From UMGS172 sp045578845 (GTDB taxonomy: Bacteria; Bacillota; Clostridia; Oscillospirales; Acutalibacteraceae): 64,000 nt of DNA. The position numbers were made by a program, and so were the translations under genes. Positions within the stretch are counted from its first letter, which is position 1. Every line of letters begins with the position of its first letter. The stretch is taken from positions 108,205 to 172,204 of the forward strand of contig JAZNLA010000004.1 of NCBI GenBank assembly GCA_045578845.1, given 5' to 3'. Below the pieces are notes generated by a model that saw only the letters and a list, made by a program, of their open reading frames with translations, was not told where the DNA came from and made no database searches. Of this stretch, positions 8,261-15,948 are shown one piece after another.

Positions 8261-9949
8261 TCACATGTTTTCAGGTGCGGAAATTTTAAGCATTGACAGT
8301 ACATTTGCAATAACTGTTTTTGTGGCAACACAAAGCGAAATTCTTGCCTGCATAAGTTCGCAGTCGTCATTTTTAACACGGCATGCATTATAGAACTTAT
8401 GGAACAGTGTCGCAAGTCCCAATACATACCTCGTAATTCTTGCAGAATCATACGATTTTGCCGAAGCCTCAATTTCACCCGTCAGTTCCGAAATATGACG
8501 AATAAGTTCCTTTTCCTCCATGGCCGTCAGTTTACAAAGCGTATCTATGGAACATTTTTCCGCTTTGATACCATCGGCATTAAGATTGCGTAAAATACTG
8601 CAAATTCTTGCATGTGCATACTGAACATAATAAACAGGATTTTGACTGGATTGCTCAACCGCCAAATCAAGGTCAAACTCAAGATGTGTATTAGGCTCTT
8701 TTGAGTTGAAAATAAATCTTGCGGCATCAAGCGGAACTTCGTCAAGCAAAGATTTAAGTGTAATTGATTTTCCCGTTCTCTTGGAAACACGGACAACCTC
8801 ACCGTCACGCACCAAACGGACAAGTTGCATAAGAACTATATCAAGTTGGTCGCCGTCGCAACCTACGGCATTCATAGCACCTTTAAGACGTGCAACATGA
8901 CCATGGTGGTCAGCACCCCAAACATTTATAACCTTATCGAACTTACGCACTGCGAACTTGTTGTAGTGGTAGGCAATATCACCTGCAAAATAGGTAGGAT
9001 TGCCGTTGGCTCTTACTAAAACCTCATCTTTTTCGCCGCCAAACTCGGTAGCCTTATACCAAGTAGCACCGTCTTTTTCATAAAGCAGTCCTTTATCGCC
9101 CAGAGTTTTAAGTACATCGTCTATAGCACCCGACTCATAAAGCGAAGACTCTTTAAACCATACATCGTAATCAATGCGGTATTTAAGCAGGTCGTTTTTA
9201 AGTCCCTCAATATTAAGCGGAAGTGCATAGTTTACAAGGGCTTCTCTTCTTTCTTCTTCGGATTTATTAACAAAAGAGTCACCGTGTATCTCTGCAAACT
9301 CTTTGGCTCGGTCTATAATATCGGCACCTTGGTATCCGTCTTCGGGAAACTCGGTTTCGGGTTTATAAATTTGCAAATACCTTGCTTCCAAAGAAGCACC
9401 GAATTTTGCAATTTGATTGCCTGCGTCATTAACATAGAACTCTCTTGTCACATCATAACCCGCTTTTTTAAGCACAGCGGCAAGACAGTCACCCAACGCA
9501 CCGCCGCGGGCATTACCTATATGCATGGGACCGGTCGGGTTTGCCGAAACAAACTCAACCATAACGCTTTTTCCTTTACCTAAATCGGAATTGCCGTAAT
9601 CGTCGCCCTTTTCCAAAACATCTTCGACAATGGCAGCATAGTAACTGTCCTTCAGAAACAGATTAATAAAGCCGGGACCTGCAATCTCTGCTTTTTGAAT
9701 AAAAGTGCCCTCTAACTCGGCATTTTCTACAATTGCCGTTGCAATATTCCTCGGTGCGGTTTTAAAAAGTTTTGTCCAAACCATTGCCGCATTAACAGCA
9801 AAATCACCGTGTGTACGGTCGGCAGGCACCTCAATGCTGAATGAAGTAAGTTCTGCTTCGGGTAAATCACCCTTAAGTATTGCTTTTTTTACCGCATTTT
9901 CAATTATCTCTTTAATGTTTTCTTTTGTACTGCTTACTATTTTTGACAT
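8261..9949 (-). CDS. argS: Arginyl-tRNA synthetase
   Basis: A class I aminoacyl-tRNA synthetase charging tRNA-Arg. The 562 residues match the family. The N-terminal additional domain (about 1-110) precedes the catalytic core with FVSANPTGPMHIGNARGGALGD (HIGH motif region) and NDAGNQI; the C-terminal anticodon-binding domain includes NPVYYVQYAHARICSILRN. It starts with MSKIVSSTKENI 14 bases after the DUF1934 gene and belongs to a leftward operon with murI. No T-box leader is seen. Confidence 0.97.
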   Translation of the reverse strand: MSKIVSSTKENIKEIIENAVKKAILKGDLPEAELTSFSIEVPADRTHGDFAVNAAMVWTKLFKTAPRNIATAIVENAELEGTFIQKAEIAGPGFINLFLKDSYYAAIVEDVLEKGDDYGNSDLGKGKSVMVEFVSANPTGPMHIGNARGGALGDCLAAVLKKAGYDVTREFYVNDAGNQIAKFGASLEARYLQIYKPETEFPEDGYQGADIIDRAKEFAEIHGDSFVNKSEEERREALVNYALPLNIEGLKNDLLKYRIDYDVWFKESSLYESGAIDDVLKTLGDKGLLYEKDGATWYKATEFGGEKDEVLVRANGNPTYFAGDIAYHYNKFAVRKFDKVINVWGADHHGHVARLKGAMNAVGCDGDQLDIVLMQLVRLVRDGEVVRVSKRTGKSITLKSLLDEVPLDAARFIFNSKEPNTHLEFDLDLAVEQSSQNPVYYVQYAHARICSILRNLNADGIKAEKCSIDTLCKLTAMEEKELIRHISELTGEIEASAKSYDSARITRYVLGLATLFHKFYNACRVKNDDCELMQARISLCVATKTVIANVLSMLKISAPENM

Positions 9950-9963
9950 ACTATCACCTTTAT

Positions 9964-10386
9964 TTAAACTTGTTTAACATTTATTTCAACCTTGTTTCGG
10001 CTTAACATACCGTAGTTTACATCTATAGTATAACTCATCACAAGACTTCCGCCGTTTGAGTCAAGGTCAGACTTTACCTCTTCGCCGAAAATCCCCATGG
10101 TAAACGTACCCTGTCCCGTTTCATAATGACAAATGTGGCGTTGCCCTTTCTTTATAAACATTCGGCTGTTAAGTCCGCCGCTTCGCTGCATAACCACCGA
10201 ATTATCTTTTTGGTCAACCTTTATAATGCAGGAAACCCCGTCAGCACCCGACATGGCACTGTCGTCATACTTTAAATATGTCTTTTCGCCGATAATATTC
10301 ATTTTTCCAACCGTTGTCAGTTCAATAACATCATCTTCGCCTTGAACGGTTTGAGTACCTTTAATATCTATTATAACGTCTTTCAT
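9964..10386 (-). CDS. DUF1934 beta-barrel protein (YwiB-like)
   Basis: A 140-residue small cytoplasmic protein of the DUF1934 family, which adopts a calycin-like barrel and has no established function. The typical flow is visible: IKGTQTVQGEDDVIELTTVG, then TYLKYDDSAMSG, then VSCIIKV, then FTMGIFGEEVKSDL, then a terminal YTIDVNYGMLSRNKVEI. In many Firmicutes ywiB lies next to argS, as here. Confidence 0.85.
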   Translation of the reverse strand: MKDVIIDIKGTQTVQGEDDVIELTTVGKMNIIGEKTYLKYDDSAMSGADGVSCIIKVDQKDNSVVMQRSGGLNSRMFIKKGQRHICHYETGQGTFTMGIFGEEVKSDLDSNGGSLVMSYTIDVNYGMLSRNKVEINVKQV

Positions 10387-10395
10387 GTTTTTCCC

Positions 10396-11202
10396 TTAAC
10401 CGAAATTATCAATATTAACGAGTTCTACATCATCGCTTATCTTATCACCTAACAAAATGCCCGCTGTGTTGGAAAACGACTGAACGCGGTCAGTGACAAA
10501 AAACTTTCGTTTTCCGCCTTCACCCAACATGTCGTTTTCTGTTAGATATTCAGCCGCTTTAAGTGCCGCCTGCTCACCCGAATTTATAAGTGTTACACCG
10601 TCACCCAAAACATCGGCTATAATGTCCTTTATCGCGGGGAAATGTGTGCAACCCAAAATCACAGTATCAACACCGCACATTTTACAATCAGCAAGATATT
10701 TTTTTGCGGTAGCAACTGTAATCTCATTGTAACGGTCAATCCAACCGACCTCAACCAGTTGAACAAACAACGGACAAGCGGTTTGAACTATTTCCAAATC
10801 GTGTTTCAGTTTTAACATTTCATTACGGTAAGAATTACTGTTTACGGTAGCCGCCGTACCGAGTACACCGATTTTACCGTTTTTTGTAGCATTAACCGCA
10901 GCCCTAGCCGCAGGGGTTACAACCTCAACAAACGTAACGGGCAAACTATCCCCCGTAGTCTTTGCAACCGAACTGACCGTACCACATGCCGCAATAACCA
11001 TTTTAACGTCATGTGATAATAAGAAGTTCTCATCCTGCATAGCATATTTGATTATTGTTTCGGCACTTTTAGTTCCGTAAGGCACACGCCCTGTATCACC
11101 GAAATATACTATATTTTCGTGAGGCAGCACACGTGACAGTTCTTTTATAACCGAAAGTCCGCCAAGCCCCGAATCAAAAACACCTATAGGTCTGTTATCC
11201 AT
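10396..11202 (-). CDS. murI: Glutamate racemase
   Basis: Interconverts L- and D-glutamate for peptidoglycan. The 268 residues show the start IGVFDSGLGGLSV (catalytic Asp10, Ser11), YFGDTGRVPYG, the first catalytic cysteine Cys73 in AACGTVSS and the second, Cys185, in GCTHFP. The residue after Cys73 is Gly, where most described MurI enzymes have Asn (CNTAS) contacting the substrate. Both cysteines remain, so activity is expected, but the substitution is unusual. First gene of the leftward murI-DUF1934-argS-esterase group, with a GGGAG ribosome site. Confidence 0.93.
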   Translation of the reverse strand: MDNRPIGVFDSGLGGLSVIKELSRVLPHENIVYFGDTGRVPYGTKSAETIIKYAMQDENFLLSHDVKMVIAACGTVSSVAKTTGDSLPVTFVEVVTPAARAAVNATKNGKIGVLGTAATVNSNSYRNEMLKLKHDLEIVQTACPLFVQLVEVGWIDRYNEITVATAKKYLADCKMCGVDTVILGCTHFPAIKDIIADVLGDGVTLINSGEQAALKAAEYLTENDMLGEGGKRKFFVTDRVQSFSNTAGILLGDKISDDVELVNIDNFG

Positions 11203-11238
11203 TAAAACAACTCCCTACCAAACATAAGTATTCAATAT

Positions 11239-11267
11239 ATATTAGCATATATTGTCACAAAAATCAA
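11239..11267 (-). promoter_or_regulatory. SigA-type promoter for murI operon
   Basis: Minus-strand TTGATT (11262-11267), a 17-base spacer and TAATAT (11239-11244), 37 bases before the murI start. Confidence 0.6.
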
Positions 11268-11310
11268 ACCTTATTTGAAATATATTACGATATTATTTAA
11301 AATATTTTAA

Positions 11311-11339
11311 TTGAAAAGATATATTAAATGTTGTATAAT
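11311..11339 (+). promoter_or_regulatory. SigA-type promoter for the ymdB-like operon
   Basis: TTGAAA (11311-11316), a 17-base spacer and TATAAT (11334-11339) preceded by TTG. It likely drives the rightward set of genes up to recG. Confidence 0.8.
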
Positions 11340-11402
11340 AAATTGGATAATTTTAAAATCAGTAAATTATTATAGCAACTAAAAAAATCAAGGATTGTTT
11401 TT

Positions 11403-12185
11403 ATGAAAATATTAACCGTCGGTGATGTTTGCGGAAGTATAGGCTGCTTATATTTGCAAAAAACACTACCTAAAATAAAACGGGAAAACAAAATAGACTT
11501 AACTATAGTAAACGGTGAAAATTCTGCCGACGGCAACGGTATAACCCCGCTTTCAGCCGACAGTTTATTTGCCGCCGGTGCCGATGTTATAACGGGCGGA
11601 AATCATTCGCTACGTCGCCGCGAAGTATTCGGTCTTTTAGACGAAAACCCGTTTTTATTAAGACCTCATAACATAGTAACAACAGGCAACGGCAAAGGCT
11701 ACTGTGAAGTTGATTTAGGGCACACAAAGGTTGCGGTAATAAATCTTGCGGGCAGAGTTTATATGCCGGAGGCTACAAGTCCTTTTGACGTGGCAGACCA
11801 ACTTATAGACACTGCCAATTCAAACGGAATTAAAAATATAATTATTGATTTTCACGCCGAGGCAACCTCGGAAAAAAGGGCTCTTGCCGAATATTTAAGA
11901 GGCAGGGTTTCGGCAATTTTCGGCACACATACCCATGTTCCCACCGCCGACTTAATTGTTTTAGACAGCGGTACAGGATTTATAACCGACATCGGTATGA
12001 CAGGTCCTGTCAATTCGGTTTTAGGGGTCAAAACCGAACTATCTTTAGCAAGAATAAAAGATGAAACACCCGTAAAATTTATACTTGCCGACGGAAAATG
12101 CCGACTTGATGCTTGTATTTTTGATATTGACCAAAAAAACGGTAAATGTGTATCTGCCAAAAGATTTTCAGTAAAAGAAGTTTAA
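11403..12185 (+). CDS. ymdB: YmdB-family metallophosphoesterase
   Basis: A 260-residue cytoplasmic calcineurin-type phosphodiesterase (TIGR00282 family). Motifs include GDVCGSIG (metal-binding Asp), VNGENSADGNGI, GGNHSLRRRE, DFHAEATSEK and GTHTHVPTAD (metal-binding His). In B. subtilis YmdB hydrolyses cyclic AMP-type nucleotides and affects biofilm and motility decisions, and the gene usually lies near rny and spoVS. Here the neighbours are a peptide-binding lipoprotein and an Asp23 protein, so that link is not preserved. GNHSLRR replaces the more common GNHTWDK, but the metal-binding residues remain. Confidence 0.9.
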   Translation: MKILTVGDVCGSIGCLYLQKTLPKIKRENKIDLTIVNGENSADGNGITPLSADSLFAAGADVITGGNHSLRRREVFGLLDENPFLLRPHNIVTTGNGKGYCEVDLGHTKVAVINLAGRVYMPEATSPFDVADQLIDTANSNGIKNIIIDFHAEATSEKRALAEYLRGRVSAIFGTHTHVPTADLIVLDSGTGFITDIGMTGPVNSVLGVKTELSLARIKDETPVKFILADGKCRLDACIFDIDQKNGKCVSAKRFSVKEV

Positions 12186-12200
12186 AAAGAGGTGTATTTA

Positions 12201-13847
12201 ATGCCAATAAAAAAGACTTTTTGTGTTTTACTCGCAATACTTATGCTGTTGCTTTGTGCCTGCGGTGACAACGCACCCGAAACTTCTAATTCCCAATCCA
12301 CTGTATCAAACACCGAAACCGAAAAAAAAGAATTCTGCCTGCTTTACTGCGAAAGCGACTCTTTAAACCCTTATAAATCGTCTACCCTTTTAAACCGTCA
12401 GCTTTCTTCGCTTTTATACGACCCGCTTGTCAAACTAAATACTGTATTCCAACCCGAATATGTGCTTGCAGAAACTATAGAGCAAAACGGCAAAACCGCT
12501 ACTTTAACCTTAAAAGATGTTGTTTTTTCCGACGGCTCACCTGTCACAGCAAGCGATGTGGTCTACTCATTTAAAGAGGCAACCAAATCGACCAACGGCT
12601 ATGCGGAAAAACTTATAGAAATTATATCAATAAAAGCAGACGGTGATAAAAAAATAAATATCACACTTTCTAAAGCCGACCCATATTTTGCCAACCTTTT
12701 AAGTTTTCCGATATTCAAAGCCGACTCAGACAAACTGACCGACCAAAATAAAATTTCTCTTCCGCCCATTGGTTCGGGACAGTATATTCTCGATAAAGAA
12801 AATGAAAAACTCGTTACAAACCCGAAATATTCGGGCAAAAAACCGTCTATTGATACAATAACCTTATTAGACGCCCCCGACAGCACCGTTGTAAAATACA
12901 ATATAGAGTCGGGCAGTGTCAGCATTTACGGCACCGACCTTGCTGACGGAAAAGTGCCCTCAATGGTGGGTAACGCCGTTTCGACCAACCTCAACAACCT
13001 TATTTACGTCGGTATAAATATGTCCAACGGAAAACTCAGTGATGCAAAAATGAGATATGCATTATCCTCTGCTGTCGGTCGCGACGCAATTTGCCAAGAT
13101 GCTTATTATTCCTATGCTACCCCCGCAACCGGACTTTTTAACCCCGTTTGGGACGACGCTAAAGGTCTTCAAAACATTGAGTCTTTGACAAATTTAAAAA
13201 ATACAGTTGCTTATTTGAACGAATTGGGTTATAATAGTAAAAATGACGAGGGCTATTTTGTAAACGACAAAGGTAAAGTGCTGTCTTTTAATCTCGTTTG
13301 TTACAAAGGCAATGAACGTCGTTTAGCGGCGGCTAAACTGATAGCCGAGCAGTTAGGTGCCGCAGGTATTAAAATAACCTTGCGTGAACTTGAGTGGGAT
13401 GCTTATATTAGTGCCTTAAATTCAAAGTCCTTTGACCTATATGTAGCAGAGGTTTTGATTAGGGATAATATGGATGTTACCTCCCTTGTATCCCAAGGCG
13501 GTACGCTTTCTTACGGCATACCGCAAGAAAGTACGGATACTAACGAAAATTCCGATACTACGCCTAAAGAAGAACCTGCACCCGATAGTTCTTTTGACGT
13601 CGGCGACCTTGCAACAGAAACCGAAGAACAGCCTAACGATATATATTCCGTCGGCAAAGCCGTTGAGGGATTTTACGGTGAAAAACTTTCCCTTGTCGAT
13701 ATTATCAACGCTTTTAACGCAGATATGCCGATTATTCCCATCTGCTACCGCTTAGGAATAACCGTATACGACCATTCACTTAATGTAAACATAGTATCAT
13801 CGGCAAATGATGTATACTTTGGAATAGAAGAAATAACCATAAAATAA
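12201..13847 (+). CDS. Peptide/oligopeptide ABC transporter substrate-binding lipoprotein
   Basis: A 548-residue extracytoplasmic solute-binding protein, family 5 (OppA/DppA type). The signal peptide ends in LLLCACGD, with Cys as the lipid anchor. The core shows LVKLNTVFQPEYVLAETIEQ, FSDGSPVTASDVVYSFKEAT and a C-terminal ADMPIIPICYRLGITVYDHS. ATG at 12201 is preferred over the in-frame GTG at 12192 because AAGAGGTG at 12187-12194 is its ribosome site. A low-complexity Asp/Glu/Thr/Pro-rich insertion (about residues 435-485) interrupts the C-terminal lobe and is odd for the family. No permease or ATPase genes are adjacent, so it probably works with a transporter encoded elsewhere. Confidence 0.88.
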   Translation: MPIKKTFCVLLAILMLLLCACGDNAPETSNSQSTVSNTETEKKEFCLLYCESDSLNPYKSSTLLNRQLSSLLYDPLVKLNTVFQPEYVLAETIEQNGKTATLTLKDVVFSDGSPVTASDVVYSFKEATKSTNGYAEKLIEIISIKADGDKKINITLSKADPYFANLLSFPIFKADSDKLTDQNKISLPPIGSGQYILDKENEKLVTNPKYSGKKPSIDTITLLDAPDSTVVKYNIESGSVSIYGTDLADGKVPSMVGNAVSTNLNNLIYVGINMSNGKLSDAKMRYALSSAVGRDAICQDAYYSYATPATGLFNPVWDDAKGLQNIESLTNLKNTVAYLNELGYNSKNDEGYFVNDKGKVLSFNLVCYKGNERRLAAAKLIAEQLGAAGIKITLRELEWDAYISALNSKSFDLYVAEVLIRDNMDVTSLVSQGGTLSYGIPQESTDTNENSDTTPKEEPAPDSSFDVGDLATETEEQPNDIYSVGKAVEGFYGEKLSLVDIINAFNADMPIIPICYRLGITVYDHSLNVNIVSSANDVYFGIEEITIK

Positions 13848-13862
13848 ACGGAGGTTTGATTT

Positions 13863-14210
13863 ATGATTGCTTATGAAACCAAACTGGGCACTGTTACCGT
13901 ATCTAATGAGTATTTTGCCAATCTTATCGGTAATGCCGCGTCGACCTGTTTCGGAGTTGCCGGAATGGCACCCCACGGAAAACAAAAATTCCGCAGTTTG
14001 CTTTCCAAAAAGGACTATACCGACAAAGGTGTCCGAATTACCGGTGACTTTGATAAAATAAATGTTGATTTGCATATCATTGTTGCATACGGCATGAACA
14101 TCAACGCCATTGCACAAAGTATTACCCACAAAGTAAAATATGTTGTTAAAGAAGCAACCGGAATTTCGGTTGACAAAGTTACCATCCGTATAGACGGTAT
14201 CAAGGAATAA
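13863..14210 (+). CDS. Asp23/Gls24 family envelope-stress protein
   Basis: A 115-residue protein of the Asp23 family (DUF322). It shows SNEYFANLIGNAASTCFGVAGM, then VDLHIIVAYGMNINAIAQSITHKVKYVVKEATGISVDKVTIRIDGI. The family ranges from alkaline-shock proteins to YloU, which sits just before yloV (fakA) in Bacillus. The same order is found here, so this is the YloU-type member of the pair. AACGGAGG precedes the ATG. Confidence 0.92.
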   Translation: MIAYETKLGTVTVSNEYFANLIGNAASTCFGVAGMAPHGKQKFRSLLSKKDYTDKGVRITGDFDKINVDLHIIVAYGMNINAIAQSITHKVKYVVKEATGISVDKVTIRIDGIKE

Positions 14211-14219
14211 TTCATGATT

Positions 14220-14243
14220 TCAGGTGACGAGAGTTGAACCCGT
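14220..14243 (-). other. tRNA-3'-end-like sequence (T-arm plus acceptor strand)
   Basis: On the minus strand, bases 14243-14227 form a T-arm: ACGGG and CTCGT pair over 5 bp (one G-T) around the 7-base loop TTCAACT, matching the TTCRANY consensus. The next seven bases could be an acceptor 3' strand. No matching 5' half lies upstream, because that space is the fakA-like start region. It could be a tRNA relic or attachment-site scar, or chance. Confidence 0.3.
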
Positions 14244-14282
14244 TACCTTAAGGTGAAAAACCTTTTTCAAGGAGTGTATGTT

Positions 14283-15947
14283 TTGATAAACGGAAATCTT
14301 TTACGTGACGCATTTTTATCAGGTGCAAATAATATTGTAAACTGTAAAACCGCTGTCGATGAACTCAATGTTTTCCCTGTGCCTGACGGCGATACGGGAA
14401 CTAATATGTCTATGACAATAAGCAACGCCGCAAGAGAACTTGTGCTTTTAAAAGATGAAACCGCAGGCAAGGTTGCCGCAGTTAACGCCTCGGCTTTGCT
14501 TAGAGGTGCCAGAGGTAACTCGGGCGTTATTCTATCGCTTTTGTTCCGCGGCTTTGCAAAAGGTCTGAAGGATAAAGAATATATGGATGCCGAAGGTCTT
14601 CGCGACGCTATGAAATACGGTGTCGAGGCAGCATATAATGCTGTCATGAAACCTACCGAAGGTACAATTTTGACCGTCGCAAGGGTTGCTTCGGAATATG
14701 CGGAAACCGCCTACAAGCAAGGTGAAGATGCTTTAGGTGTTTTTGAAGCACTTTGTGAAGGTGCTGAAAAGGCTTTAAACGAAACCCCCGAAATGTTGCC
14801 CGTTCTAAAAAAAGCAGGCGTTGTTGACGCCGGCGGTAAGGGTTTCGTTGTAATACTTGAAGGTATGATGTCGGTACTTCGCGACGGTAAAATAATTGAA
14901 ACCGCCGAAGCCGTCGGCTCATCACCCGCTTCAGAGCAACGCAATGCCGCAGGTGAATTAGAGGCTGATATTACCTTTACCTACTGCACAGAGTTTATCG
15001 TCAAGCGTGAAGAAAACGGCAAAGACCCTGCTTCTCTTCGTGCATATCTTGAAACCATTGGCGACTGTGTTGTTGTAGTAGATGACGAAGAAATTATCAA
15101 GATTCATGTTCATACTGACCACCCCGGTAATGCCTTTGAAAAAGGTCTTACATTTGGCCAACTTATCAATATGAAGATTGAAAATATGCGTGACCAACAC
15201 GAACGTGCAAAGCATGACTCCAAGGGTGATGCTCCCAAAACTGCAACAGCATCTGCAGAGGTTGATAAAACTTCGGTTGAAATCGAAAAGGAAGTCGGCT
15301 TTGTCGCAGTTGCCGCCGGCGACGGTTTGCATGAGTTGTTCCGCGACCTCGGTGTTGATATGATTGTAAGCGGCGGTCAAACCATGAACCCTAGCACCGA
15401 CGATATTTTAGCCGCTGTTGAGAAAACCCCCGCTTCTACCGTTTTTGTTTTGCCTAACAATAAAAATATTATTATGGCTGCTGAGCAGGCAATTCCTCTC
15501 AGTACCCGCAAAATAATCGTTCTGCCCACCCGTACAATTCCGCAGGGTATTTCGGCAATGCTTTCATATGACCCCGATTCAGATGATGAGCAGAATACCA
15601 TAGGTATGCAACAAGGTTATGCAAATGTTAAAACAGGTCAAATTACTTTTGCCGCCCGCGATTCTGAGTTTGACGGCAAACCTATCAAAAAGGGTGAACT
15701 GTTAGCACTTGCTAACGGAAAAATTTCATTTACCGAAACCGACCTTGAAAAGAGCGTTATAAAACTCACCAAGAATTTAAGCAACAAAGATACAGCCTTT
15801 GTTACACTTATTCACGGAGAAGATGTTTCCGAACGCGACGCAGCAAAAATCAGTGCCGCTTTAGAAGAAAAACTAGGCTCATCGGTTGAAGTAACCTTAG
15901 TCAACGGCGGTCAACCTGTATACTACTTTATTATTTCGGTTGAGTAA
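14283..15947 (+). CDS. fakA: FakA/YloV-like DAK-domain kinase
   Basis: Homologue of FakA, the ATP-dependent kinase that phosphorylates fatty acids bound to FakB proteins and feeds them into phospholipid synthesis. The N-terminal DAK2-like domain has LNVFPVPDGDTGTNMSMT (Mg-ATP site) and RGARGNSGVILSLLFRGFAKG. The C-terminal half (about 330-554) carries DUF1949-like segments with LPNNKNIIMAAEQA and VVPTRTIPQGISAML-type motifs. The frame opens at GTG 14253, but AAGGAG at 14269-14274 points to TTG 14283, giving 554 residues, the family length. Its neighbours Asp23 (yloU) and recG (ylpB) match the Bacillus yloU-yloV-recG region. Confidence 0.9.
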   Translation: MINGNLLRDAFLSGANNIVNCKTAVDELNVFPVPDGDTGTNMSMTISNAARELVLLKDETAGKVAAVNASALLRGARGNSGVILSLLFRGFAKGLKDKEYMDAEGLRDAMKYGVEAAYNAVMKPTEGTILTVARVASEYAETAYKQGEDALGVFEALCEGAEKALNETPEMLPVLKKAGVVDAGGKGFVVILEGMMSVLRDGKIIETAEAVGSSPASEQRNAAGELEADITFTYCTEFIVKREENGKDPASLRAYLETIGDCVVVVDDEEIIKIHVHTDHPGNAFEKGLTFGQLINMKIENMRDQHERAKHDSKGDAPKTATASAEVDKTSVEIEKEVGFVAVAAGDGLHELFRDLGVDMIVSGGQTMNPSTDDILAAVEKTPASTVFVLPNNKNIIMAAEQAIPLSTRKIIVLPTRTIPQGISAMLSYDPDSDDEQNTIGMQQGYANVKTGQITFAARDSEFDGKPIKKGELLALANGKISFTETDLEKSVIKLTKNLSNKDTAFVTLIHGEDVSERDAAKISAALEEKLGSSVEVTLVNGGQPVYYFIISVE

Positions 15948-15948
15948 C

